From IMG/VR virus record IMGVR_UViG_3300035698_013693, positions 1 through 22,812 of that record: a stretch of DNA of 22,812 nucleotides; one strand, 5' to 3'. Source of the stretch: a virus. The notes under the pieces were generated by a model. It saw nothing but the letters and a program-made list of their open reading frames with translations, ran no database searches and was not told the DNA's origin. Positions 7,142 through 13,698 of the stretch are shown here, piece after piece (the first letter of the stretch is position 1; each line of letters begins with the position of its first letter). The translations under genes and the position numbers were made by a program.

Positions 7142-7460
7142 AGATTAATTTCTCAAACATTTTTTGATGATCTTTATATATTTGATCCAACTCTAGTTCA
7201 TTAAGCCATGACACATCTTTAGTCATCTCTTTAAACTTATACAAGGGACATCCCTCTTTTACTTCCATTACATATATTTTTAAAACTTCGCTATCCTGTG
7301 TCTCCTCACCTAACTGATAACATTTAAGTGCGTCTTTTTTATTAACGCCAAGGAAATTAGCAGCACATATTTCTACTTGTTCTTGTTCGTCTTTACTTGG
7401 ATCTAAACGAGTTCTAGCAATACGATAAATCTCATCTTCATTCTCGTCATTTGGAGTCAT
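7116..7460 (-). CDS. Hypothetical protein upstream of gp4, 114 aa
   Basis: Not recognised. The product is acidic and helical (YRIARTRLDPSKDEQEQVE, then KDVSWLNELELDQIYKDHQ) with three Cys residues that form no obvious metal motif. It overlaps gp4 by 26 nt, which suggests co-translation. The ATG at 7460 has no convincing ribosome site. The frame stays open upstream of it for 17 further codons back to a TAG, reading LPFYRDEEQRIFGLF before the Met. That extension looks protein-like but contains no ATG, GTG or TTG. The true N-terminus is therefore uncertain. Position suggests a head or neck morphogenesis role, without direct evidence. Confidence 0.75.
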   Translation of the reverse strand: MTPNDENEDEIYRIARTRLDPSKDEQEQVEICAANFLGVNKKDALKCYQLGEETQDSEVLKIYVMEVKEGCPLYKFKEMTKDVSWLNELELDQIYKDHQKMFEKLIYGLKRTKS

Positions 7461-7522
7461 GAATAAACCAAAGATACGTTGCTCCTCATCCCTATAAAAA
7501 GGGAGAACCCCTATCGTATTAA

Positions 7523-8131
7523 TTATTGTTTCCTGAACGGCTTTTTTTTTGACTCGGTAGTGTTTATAGTTGGGAATTTTCTTTTAAGGGGTTTCTCTTT
7601 TTTAAACCCTACATGTTTATTAATAGCAACATTACCAGTGGATGTCTGACCACTAGTTGAAATATCATTCGGTGTACCAATACCAACGCCACCAGTACCG
7701 CCCATTGCTTCTTCATTCATATCGAAATAACGAGTAACGTAGTTACTAGCATCAGTTGGTCTATAAAACTTTTTCTTTCTTAATTTATTAATAGTGTTTT
7801 CTGGATTATTAAATCTAAACATCTCGACGTTAAACATAGAATCGTCATCATACTCACCTTCTGACCCAAAACCCTCAACTGCAATCATAAAACTTATTTT
7901 AGCATTAGCAAGTTGCTCATTTGTAGCACCTTCAAAAGGATGACTTGAGAATTTAATAAAAATAGTACCATTGCCATTCTCTGTCTTATCAAAGATAACT
8001 TTAGAAAATAACTTCCCAAACTTTCTTCGGATGTGAGTCTTCATCCTAGCAACAATCTCACCTAACCCTTGATTGGGTTGACAAGACTCATAAATTTCTA
8101 AAAATTTATTAAGTTTATCTAATGACGACAT
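7523..8131 (-). CDS. Hypothetical late protein, 202 aa
   Basis: The start ATG at 8131 has agaggt about 7 nt upstream and a late box at 8151-8158. The first ~145 residues look like one globular domain: an N-terminal helix MSSLDKLNKFLEIYESCQ, then beta-type segments such as GTIFIKFSSHPFEGA and KISFMIAVEGFG. It is followed by a Gly/Thr/Ser-rich linker (GGTGGVGIGTPND) and a strongly basic tail (KKEKPLKRKFP, ESKKKPFRKQ). A globular domain with a flexible basic tail would suit a DNA-contacting packaging or head protein, but I do not recognise the family and this is inference only. Confidence 0.85.
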   Translation of the reverse strand: MSSLDKLNKFLEIYESCQPNQGLGEIVARMKTHIRRKFGKLFSKVIFDKTENGNGTIFIKFSSHPFEGATNEQLANAKISFMIAVEGFGSEGEYDDDSMFNVEMFRFNNPENTINKLRKKKFYRPTDASNYVTRYFDMNEEAMGGTGGVGIGTPNDISTSGQTSTGNVAINKHVGFKKEKPLKRKFPTINTTESKKKPFRKQ

Positions 8132-8150
8132 TCACGTACCTCTTTTATCT

Positions 8151-8158
8151 TATTTATA
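8151..8158 (-). promoter_or_regulatory. T4-type late promoter box TATAAATA
   Basis: TATAAATA on the minus strand after the RNase H gene, 19 nt before the start of the 202-aa gene. It re-establishes late transcription downstream of RNase H. Confidence 0.82.
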
Positions 8159-8174
8159 AAAAAGATACTAGAAG

Positions 8175-9218
8175 TTATTCACATAATGGTTCTAGGAGAT
8201 TCCCGATCCTAGAAGTGTCGTCCATGAATTCATTGAAACTATTAGAAATGAAAAATTCAAAGAGTTTTTTTAAACCAACACACATATCATAGTTCTCGTA
8301 TGTCTCGTTTATCTCTTGTTGTATTTCCTTTGGTTGAGCCATTAAGTTCACTAACTTATTATTTCTAATGAACTTCTTTTTTAAATCTGGATGTTCGTCT
8401 AAAAAGTCTTTTATTGTGTTAGATTTGATCAACCCATTAACTTGCTTCTTAGGAAATGCCATGACTCTAGATGGTTTAATACCATATTTTTTTTGAAATT
8501 CGAGTTCGTTATAGATCATTAAGTATTCATCTGCTTCAAATTTCACCCTTAGATTGTATTCGTTGTCTGCAACACCCTCTTTTACGCACCAATCGATAAA
8601 TTCCTGTTTAAATAGGTGTCTGTCCTTGATAGAAGGCACAAAGTCACCTTTGTCACCCAACATAATCTTTCTTAGGAGTTCTTCCTTTGGGTCATCACAT
8701 ACCATAAACTCTTTTTTGATTGGATTATACACCCTTACCATAGGGTTAGCAAGTAGTTGAAGATAATCCTTATCTGTTGTAATGAGTATCTTCATATTGT
8801 GCTCTAAATCCTCATGTTTAGTTAAGACACCAGCAATATCATCTGCTTCTGCGGTGTCTACCCGTAATACTTTAACTGGTAAGTTTTCAGCAATATCTTT
8901 CAACAGTCTATCATATTGCTCATAGTATTCTTTAAAATTGAACCAATGTTCTACTCCATCCTCTTCATCACGAAGTATCTTACGATGTGCTTTGTAATAT
9001 TTAAATACCTCCTTTCTCCAGTTCCCTCTAGCATCTAAAGCAATTATTAATTCGTCTGCATTAAACTTCTCTATAAACTGAAAAAGACCCCCGATGAAGT
9101 AATACCTCCATAGTTGGTATGCTTCCTCGGGAGTCTCCTCCTTTTTACATCCGAAAATTAGTCTAAGTCCATGATTGGACCCATCTAATACAACAGTTAC
9201 TTTTTTTCCATTTTCCAT
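8175..9218 (-). CDS. rnh: RNase H / 5'-3' exonuclease of the FEN-1 family (T4 Rnh-like)
   Basis: 347 aa (T4 RNase H is 305). In T4 it removes RNA primers and adjacent DNA from Okazaki fragments. The metal-binding acidic residues of the FEN fold appear in order: D12 (VVLDGSN), D62 in ALDARGNWRKEVFKYYK (T4 CIDNAKSGYWRRDFAYYY), E124/D126/D127 in DTAEADDIAGVL, D149/D151 in LITTDKDYLQLL, and D189/D192 in MLGDKGDFVPSI (T4 LKGDKKDNVASV). The C-terminal extension of ~40 residues is Phe/Asn-rich and unassigned. It is flanked on both sides by genes with late boxes, but itself has a sigma70-like promoter (9241-9278) and no late box. That fits early expression of a replication gene inside a structural region. 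Confidence 0.95.
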   Translation of the reverse strand: MENGKKVTVVLDGSNHGLRLIFGCKKEETPEEAYQLWRYYFIGGLFQFIEKFNADELIIALDARGNWRKEVFKYYKAHRKILRDEEDGVEHWFNFKEYYEQYDRLLKDIAENLPVKVLRVDTAEADDIAGVLTKHEDLEHNMKILITTDKDYLQLLANPMVRVYNPIKKEFMVCDDPKEELLRKIMLGDKGDFVPSIKDRHLFKQEFIDWCVKEGVADNEYNLRVKFEADEYLMIYNELEFQKKYGIKPSRVMAFPKKQVNGLIKSNTIKDFLDEHPDLKKKFIRNNKLVNLMAQPKEIQQEINETYENYDMCVGLKKLFEFFISNSFNEFMDDTSRIGNLLEPLCE

Positions 9219-9240
9219 AGGGGTTTCCCAATAAGGAATA

Positions 9241-9278
9241 ATTATAGGTCAAAAAATCTGTTTATCAAATGCTTTCTT
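9241..9278 (-). promoter_or_regulatory. Sigma70-like (early-type) promoter of RNase H within a 38-nt element shared with 19111-19148
   Basis: On the minus strand TTGATA (9268-9263), a 16-nt spacer and a perfect TATAAT (9246-9241) precede the RNase H start by 22 nt. The surrounding 38 nt, beginning aagaaagcattt and containing cagattttttg, match the plus-strand element at 19111-19148 at 31 of 38 positions. It also overlaps the end of a 28-codon frame (9249-9335). Confidence 0.7.
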
Positions 9279-9335
9279 ATATTTAACGTAAAGTAGCAAG
9301 AATTCCCCTATGTCTTTAGCATAGTGGTAGTTCAT
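9249..9335 (-). CDS. Possible small ORF, 28 aa, coupled to the preceding gene
   Basis: The ATG at 9335 follows the TAA of the 183-aa gene directly (TAAATG), an arrangement typical of translational coupling. The peptide starts MNYHYAKDIGEFLLLYVKYK and is a plausible amphipathic helix. There is no separate ribosome site, and the 3' half coincides with the RNase H promoter element, so the frame could be chance. Not recognised. Confidence 0.35.
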   Translation of the reverse strand: MNYHYAKDIGEFLLLYVKYKKAFDKQIF

Positions 9336-9887
9336 TTATACGATATAAAGATATCTACGACCAGTTTTTTCACTTTCAACGTAGAATCGCTTTACCTTCT
9401 TTTGACGAATCAACTGACGCCCATCTTCACCAAGATACTTCTTCCAATGTTGACCTTCTTCTCTGTGAATAAGGTTAGCATAAACTGCTTCGTCTACTTG
9501 TATAACTGGAATTCCGTCAGTTTCTACCTCGAATTTAGCAGTTTCGTTACAAATCTTGTCTTGGTCAAAGTCGTGGATCTTGTAAGAAACTGAAATGTAT
9601 TCTTTACTAGTATCTTCTTCCGCAATCAATTTCTCGAACTTCTTTCCATCCTTCTCTTTGAGTGCTTTCGTCTCAAGAAGTTGGTCACACTTGTCTGTCT
9701 TTGAATATTTTCTATAAGACTTATCTAAGTATCCCTCTTTTACAAGAATCTGAAATTGTTCATATTGAGTCATGTTGTCAAAGGAAACTACCTTTTCCTC
9801 ATTAAGACCCTTAATAAGATCAATAACATCCTCAGAAAGTTTACCCAAAACTTCCGCACTTTCTCTTAAAATCTCTGTTTTGCTCAT
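9336..9887 (-). CDS. Hypothetical late protein, 183 aa
   Basis: ATG at 9887 has a strong aaggag ribosome site 9 nt upstream and a late box at 9929-9936. The N-terminal ~90 residues are helical and highly charged (ILRESAEVLGKLSEDVIDLIKGLNEEK). The C-terminal half looks like a compact beta-rich domain (ISVSYKIHDFDQDKIC, FEVETDGIPVIQVDEAVYANL) ending in a basic, Tyr-rich tail, FYVESEKTGRRYLYIV. No catalytic motif or known family is visible. Late control suggests a virion or assembly function. Confidence 0.85.
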   Translation of the reverse strand: MSKTEILRESAEVLGKLSEDVIDLIKGLNEEKVVSFDNMTQYEQFQILVKEGYLDKSYRKYSKTDKCDQLLETKALKEKDGKKFEKLIAEEDTSKEYISVSYKIHDFDQDKICNETAKFEVETDGIPVIQVDEAVYANLIHREEGQHWKKYLGEDGRQLIRQKKVKRFYVESEKTGRRYLYIV

Positions 9888-9928
9888 GTTTTACAACTCC
9901 TTGTACGTCAAACTGCGCTGTTCAAGGT

Positions 9929-9936
9929 TATTTATA
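9929..9936 (-). promoter_or_regulatory. T4-type late promoter box TATAAATA
   Basis: TATAAATA on the minus strand just before the end of the HAD phosphatase gene (stop at 9939-9941) and 41 nt upstream of the 183-aa gene. Confidence 0.78.
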
Positions 9937-9938
9937 TT

Positions 9939-10349
9939 TCAAACTTCGTCATAATCATTATTTTCATATTCGTCCCAAGCATCTTGATCCCAAACATGAT
10001 TTCTTTTAATATTTGATGGAAGTTTATTCAGCACTTCTTCTTCTTCATCGTCGTAATGTGCTATAGATTCCAATTCAATTACCTTCTCGACTTTTTTAAT
10101 ATCATTTCCCACCAAAAGAATATCTTCATATTTTAACCCATTCTCATCTAAAAATGCTTTGATCTCATTTTTATTATTCTCAGTGTCGTATCTACTAGAT
10201 ACTATATACATGGCATGATCTTTCTGTAACTCTTTATAATCGTTGACCATTTCTTCATTTGGTCTACCTATTTCAAGTTTAAGTGTATGGTCGAAATCAA
10301 CTGTAACAACTGGCAATTTACCTTCAACATATTCCATAAAAGACATCAT
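9939..10349 (-). CDS. HAD-superfamily phosphatase-like protein, 136 aa
   Basis: The N-terminus reads LPVVTVDFDHTLKLE: two hydrophobic residues, then D18-F-D20-H-T22, the DxDxT nucleophile motif of the haloacid dehalogenase superfamily. A second strand ends in Ser (YIVSSR, S51/S52, motif II). The segment LLVGNDIKKVEKV supplies a candidate motif III Lys, and HYDDEEEEV (D100/D101) fits the acidic motif IV. There is no room for a large cap domain, so a minimal HAD core acting on a nucleotide, phosphoprotein or DNA end is likely. The last ~25 residues are acidic (WDEYENNDYDEV). Two adjacent ATGs (10349 and 10346) share a gaggtga ribosome site. It lies 9 nt after the 84-aa gene and is probably co-transcribed with it. 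The substrate is unknown. Confidence 0.82.
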   Translation of the reverse strand: MMSFMEYVEGKLPVVTVDFDHTLKLEIGRPNEEMVNDYKELQKDHAMYIVSSRYDTENNKNEIKAFLDENGLKYEDILLVGNDIKKVEKVIELESIAHYDDEEEEVLNKLPSNIKRNHVWDQDAWDEYENNDYDEV

Positions 10350-10358
10350 TAATTCACC

Positions 10359-10613
10359 TCAACGTTGATCATCGTACCTAGTACCCTCTACCTTTTCAAA
10401 TTTAACTACTTCTGGAGTCTCTTCGGGGTCACTAATACCACCATCTCTAGAAACAGTTGTGGCACAATGAAAAGGTACTTCTTCTTCTATTACACCTGGG
10501 ATAGCAGGAGCATCTTCTTCTAATACTAAAATATCGGGAATGCCATTCTCGATTGGTCCTTTCCAAGATGGAATAGGATCATTTATTGTTAGTACACAAG
10601 ACGATGTGGGCAT
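10359..10613 (-). CDS. Hypothetical acidic protein, 84 aa
   Basis: The start ATG shares one base with the TAA of the 109-aa gene (TAATG), so translation is probably coupled. The product is small, acidic and Pro/Ile-rich (NDPIPSWKGPIENGIPDILV, EEDAPAIPGVIEEE) with no recognisable domain. Its start overlaps the end of the upstream gene and only 9 nt separate it from the HAD gene. The three genes (10942 to 9939) therefore look like one operon driven by the late box at 10964-10971. Confidence 0.7.
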   Translation of the reverse strand: MPTSSCVLTINDPIPSWKGPIENGIPDILVLEEDAPAIPGVIEEEVPFHCATTVSRDGGISDPEETPEVVKFEKVEGTRYDDQR

Positions 10614-10942
10614 TATACCTGTCCTAAAATCTTCCTAATTGCATTTAGTTTGTCATTAGCATTTTTCTTAGAGATTCCGTTTTCTTCTTCGATGATCTCT
10701 TTCATTGCCTGAAGAGCACCCATAACTTTAAGTGGATCTCCCACCGTCTCATTTATGTGTTGTGTTTGTTTGGTTGGTTGCCCTGTCATTTTTTGATAAG
10801 ATTCCATGGCATTAGAAAGACTATTTGACTGATTAACTACACCTGGATTTTTTTTTGTTTCTCTTCCATCAAAAAGACCTTCTTCCCGAACACCCTTCAT
10901 CTGTTCCATGATTTGTGTCATACTTTGTTTATTTCGTTCCAT
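10613..10942 (-). CDS. Hypothetical late protein, 109 aa
   Basis: Begins with ATG at 10942 behind a late box 21 nt upstream (10964-10971); a weak gggga stretch acts as the ribosome site. The product is Gln/Asn/Met-rich. The first ~15 residues (MERNKQSMTQIMEQMKG) and the C-terminal third (VMGALQAMKEIIEEENGISK) look helical, with an unstructured Ser/Thr/Gln linker between. No known family recognised. Confidence 0.78.
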   Translation of the reverse strand: MERNKQSMTQIMEQMKGVREEGLFDGRETKKNPGVVNQSNSLSNAMESYQKMTGQPTKQTQHINETVGDPLKVMGALQAMKEIIEEENGISKKNANDKLNAIRKILGQV

Positions 10943-10963
10943 ATTTATCCCCTATCCCTAAAC

Positions 10964-10971
10964 TATTTATA
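10964..10971 (-). promoter_or_regulatory. T4-type late promoter box TATAAATA (contains upstream stop codon)
   Basis: TATAAATA on the minus strand, 21 nt before the 109-aa gene. The stop codon of the nuclease gene (10969-10967) lies inside the octamer. Confidence 0.82.
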
Positions 10972-11494
10972 AAGTTTTCCAGTTTCTTAATAAATTTATA
11001 CTTGTTTTGTGTTTTAAAAACTCATCTAACGTGTATATTAAATATATACCTTTATAAACCAAAACATTTTCTAATTGTTCTTTGATTAAATCACCGTCAT
11101 TAAACGACAAGTTCTTTGTGCATACATAACTACCCTTTCTAACAAACTTCATAACCAAAAACATTTCTTTACCAGAAACTTTAGCATCACTTTCTGCCTG
11201 CCTAATCCATTCATCCAATACTTTATTCTCACCCCGTAATACTTGATGGAACTCAAAGTCTTTGTATGACTTACATTCAATAGAAAATGGGAAGTCTTTT
11301 GGTGTTATAACATCGCCAGCAAGTATCTCTACCGCATCTTGACGAAAACCCTGATCCACAAAACGCCTATTGACACCTCCAACTATAGCACCAGATTGTG
11401 GTACTCGTTTGAACATATCGTTAAATTCTTCCGAGAATTTATTGGCAATTTCTCTTTCGAAAGCATTACCTTTTGCTTTTCCGTTTACACCCAT
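10967..11494 (-). CDS. PD-(D/E)XK nuclease, Holliday-junction-resolvase-like, 175 aa
   Basis: The N-terminus KAKGNAFEREIANKFSEEF (conserved Glu in the first helix, E13/E15), then VPQSGA, GDVITPKDFPFSIECKSYK with D61 and E73-C-K75, form the E...D...ExK pattern of PD-(D/E)XK nucleases. The layout is close to small archaeal/phage resolvase-type and restriction-like enzymes. The remainder (FLVMKFVRKGSYVC) supplies the later strands of the fold. Possible roles are branch resolution during packaging or host DNA degradation; the sequence does not decide. It lies between a 400-aa acidic protein gene and the 109-aa gene. The ribosome site GAGG is unusually far (13 nt) from the ATG and is part of an inverted repeat at 11505-11524. 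Confidence 0.8.
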   Translation of the reverse strand: MGVNGKAKGNAFEREIANKFSEEFNDMFKRVPQSGAIVGGVNRRFVDQGFRQDAVEILAGDVITPKDFPFSIECKSYKDFEFHQVLRGENKVLDEWIRQAESDAKVSGKEMFLVMKFVRKGSYVCTKNLSFNDGDLIKEQLENVLVYKGIYLIYTLDEFLKHKTSINLLRNWKTL

Positions 11495-11504
11495 GAGAGT
11501 AATT

Positions 11505-11524
11505 ATACCTCTTTTAAGAGGTAT
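11505..11524 (-). promoter_or_regulatory. Inverted repeat covering the ribosome site of the nuclease gene
   Basis: Atacctctt and aagaggtat are perfect 9-nt complements around a 2-nt centre, so a 7-bp stem with a 6-nt loop can form. The repeat starts 5 nt after the stop of the 400-aa gene and contains the only GAGG before the nuclease ATG. There is no U-run after it, so it is not an ordinary terminator. It may hide the ribosome site, or be a protein-binding palindrome. Confidence 0.45.
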
Positions 11525-11529
11525 TTCGA

Positions 11530-12732
11530 TTAGATTTCTAATCCTTCTTCCTCACCACCTTCTTCACCGCCCATATCGCCAGTATCAAGTCTCTCTGCTT
11601 CTGCTTTATCTAACGCACTAAGTTTTTTAACTATTTTTGGATAAATTGCTTCCGCTGGCATAATTTTTCTTTTATCATCTGGAATATCATTATATACAAC
11701 ATTCAATGCTCGTTTAGCATTAGCACTAACAAGTCTACTAATTAAAAAATCATAAAATTCATATGTATTTTCGGACCCAAGATGGAATTCTTCACGACTA
11801 ACTAATTGCTCAACTTCATTTGGGGGTAGTTCTTCTTCAGGTTCCTCTTCTTCACCTTCTCCATCATCACCTTCATCATTTTCTAAATCAAGTTCTCCGA
11901 ACTCACCTTCTTCGTCCTTACCTTCTTCGTCTTCTTCATCCGAAGGTTCTTCTTCTTCTTCTTCGTCTTCGCCATCCGCTTCTTTTAATTTATCTTCAAT
12001 CAACGAAAGGATATCGCCTTTTTTCTTACTCTTCTTACCATATACAGATTCATTCAATGCGGTATATCGTTCGATTTTTTCCATTACAGATTCTTCAATG
12101 TCTAATTCTTCATCCACCTCTTCTTCACCCACAAGATCTTTAATCTTATGTGCGATATCTTTTTCTAATTCTTTAGTCTTTTCTTGACCTGGAGTATCTG
12201 CAGTGTAGTAAGAATGCTTATCTTTAAGTTGTTTTCTATCTGTACTAAGTACTTTGTCTAGATTCTTAGTGTATTTTTCTTTCTTTACAACTTCAGTTTC
12301 TCTTTTAACCAGTTGTAATTCTTTCTGATCTAGTTTTGCTTGCTTAAGTTGATTTTTTAACTTCTCAATCTTAAGTGCGACTTTATTAAAAGGATCGTAT
12401 CCCTCTGATTTTATAGATCTCATTTGTTCCAATTCCGTTTGTTCAATATCTAAAATTTCTGTTTTTTTCTTTTCTTCTTTCTCATCACGAAATCTTTTTG
12501 CCGCTTCTACGTTAGTTCTGGTTTGCCCTCTTTGTTTGTTACTAGACCCCACACTACCATAATGACCTTTTTCTTCTTTACCATGATCACGATGAGTCAT
12601 TTCATCGCCATCCATTTTTCGTTCTACTGGTTCACCTTTTACAATAACAACTTTATGTCCTGGAGTCGATGAGTGATAGTGTACTTTGGTTTCCCCAGTA
12701 TTCTTACACTTACTTTCTTTTCGGATAATCAT
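11530..12732 (-). CDS. Hypothetical two-part charged protein, 400 aa
   Basis: The gene starts 5 nt after the preceding stop, with no late box, so it is read with the acidic 302-aa gene. The product is strikingly polar: residues ~30-175 are Lys/Arg-rich helix (KALKIEKLKNQLKQAKLDQK type, likely coiled coil), and residues 251-306 are an almost unbroken Asp/Glu run. A small ordered-looking C-terminal domain (residues ~310-385: EFHLGSENTYEFYDFLISRL, IPDDKRKIMPAEAIYPKIV) follows, and the end is acidic and Gly-rich. No known family recognised. Such polyampholyte proteins are common among T4 prohead core proteins, but they also occur as DNA mimics. Neither is demonstrated. The ATG at 12732 has a poor ribosome site, so coupling to the upstream gene is likely. 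Confidence 0.82.
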   Translation of the reverse strand: MIIRKESKCKNTGETKVHYHSSTPGHKVVIVKGEPVERKMDGDEMTHRDHGKEEKGHYGSVGSSNKQRGQTRTNVEAAKRFRDEKEEKKKTEILDIEQTELEQMRSIKSEGYDPFNKVALKIEKLKNQLKQAKLDQKELQLVKRETEVVKKEKYTKNLDKVLSTDRKQLKDKHSYYTADTPGQEKTKELEKDIAHKIKDLVGEEEVDEELDIEESVMEKIERYTALNESVYGKKSKKKGDILSLIEDKLKEADGEDEEEEEEPSDEEDEEGKDEEGEFGELDLENDEGDDGEGEEEEPEEELPPNEVEQLVSREEFHLGSENTYEFYDFLISRLVSANAKRALNVVYNDIPDDKRKIMPAEAIYPKIVKKLSALDKAEAERLDTGDMGGEEGGEEEGLEI

Positions 12733-12737
12733 CGGTG

Positions 12738-13646
12738 TTACTTAGTTATAAGACTGTTCTCCTTGACACCTTCTTCATCGTCTTCGTCGTCTTCGGAGTC
12801 ATCACTATCCGCTTCTGGATCTTTAGTAAAGTCATCAGATTCACCATCTTCATCTTCACCTTCTTCGTCTGTCTCTTCTTCATTAGACCCTTCACCTTTT
12901 TCAATTTCAATACTAATCCCATTTGCTTTAATGGATACTGAATCGTCGTCCTGATCTACTTGGATGTCTCCACCTTCTCCTTCACCTTCGTAGTCGTAGT
13001 CTTCTTCTTCGTCGCCGCCTTCGTCGTCACTACCACCGAGTTCAAAGTCAGATTCCTCACCTTCGTCACCGCCATTTAGGTTAGCATCAGCAAGATCACC
13101 ATCTTCACCTTCATCGTCAGTTAGAGGTTCTACGTCACCAATCGTTGTGTCGTCACCTTCTGGTTCTTCTTCACCACCAACTTGTGGTTCATCACTTGGT
13201 ACTAGACTATCACCTTCACCATTGTTTGCCATTTCAGTAGTTTCATCATTATCGGCACACGCACAACCTTGGCAGTTTGGAGCAGTACAACCATCTGCGT
13301 GCTTAATAACCACATCTTCACCACCTTCTGGCGCAACATCATCTACAGGCATTTCTTCTGCAGGAGGCATATCATCCATAGGTTCTTCACTGCCTTCTGG
13401 TGCAACATCATCTGCAGGCATTTCTTCTGCAGGAGGCATATCATCCATAGGTTCTTCGCCACCAACTTCTGGAGACACAGGAGGCAATTCTTCTGCTGTT
13501 GTACCAACAGAATCACCTGGAATAAGTTCATCGTCACCCATAGGTGCTTCTGGTTCCTGATAATCGATAGTATTCATAAACTCATGTTCGAGTTTGCCTA
13601 ATCTACTATCTATTCTCAATAGAATATCTTTAATGTCTTGATCCAT
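12738..13646 (-). CDS. Extremely acidic repeat protein with Cys cluster, 302 aa
   Basis: The start is ATG at 13646 with AGGAG 7 nt upstream; a GTG at 13664 lies before that site and is unlikely. After a short N-terminal helix (MDQDIKDILLRIDSRLGKLE), nearly the whole protein is Asp, Glu, Gly and Pro. Residues 64-109 are two tandem copies of a 23-residue unit built on EEPMDDMPPAEEMP. Residues 120-130 hold CTAPNCQGCAC, a possible metal-binding knot in an otherwise Cys-free protein. The segment VSIKANGISIEIEKGE (residues ~235-250) is the only stretch that looks beta-structured. A late box lies at 13684-13691. No known family. It may be a prohead core or inner-head component, or a DNA-mimic protein; this is inference. 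Confidence 0.85.
   Translation of the reverse strand: MDQDIKDILLRIDSRLGKLEHEFMNTIDYQEPEAPMGDDELIPGDSVGTTAEELPPVSPEVGGEEPMDDMPPAEEMPADDVAPEGSEEPMDDMPPAEEMPVDDVAPEGGEDVVIKHADGCTAPNCQGCACADNDETTEMANNGEGDSLVPSDEPQVGGEEEPEGDDTTIGDVEPLTDDEGEDGDLADANLNGGDEGEESDFELGGSDDEGGDEEEDYDYEGEGEGGDIQVDQDDDSVSIKANGISIEIEKGEGSNEEETDEEGEDEDGESDDFTKDPEADSDDSEDDEDDEEGVKENSLITK
13320..13457. repeat. Two tandem copies of a 69-bp in-frame unit
   Basis: Positions 13389-13457 and 13320-13388 are near-identical 69-bp units (only a few differences, e.g. an Ala to Val codon) encoding a 23-aa acidic Pro/Met motif twice in the 302-aa protein. The length is a multiple of three and keeps the frame. It looks like a recent duplication. 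Confidence 0.93.
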
Positions 13647-13683
13647 GGTTAGACTCCTGTTCACCTAAATAACAATTTACTTA

Positions 13684-13691
13684 TATTTATA
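13684..13691 (-). promoter_or_regulatory. T4-type late promoter box TATAAATA
   Basis: TATAAATA on the minus strand, 37 nt upstream of the acidic 302-aa gene, in the gap after the 134-aa gene. Confidence 0.82.
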
Positions 13692-13698
13692 AAAAATA

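Noticed and set aside
7494-7511. Possible terminator aggg-ccct followed by T5 (minus strand)
   Set aside because: The stem is only 4 bp, and the site lies just before a gene apparently transcribed through it.
11820-12143. Leu/His-rich plus-strand frame that looks like a membrane protein
   Set aside because: Complement of the Glu/Asp codon run in the 400-aa gene; no start signals.
13147-13560. Plus-strand Ser/Gly/Pro-rich frame resembling a repeat protein
   Set aside because: Mirror image of the acidic 302-aa gene; its repeats are simply the complement of the 69-bp duplication.
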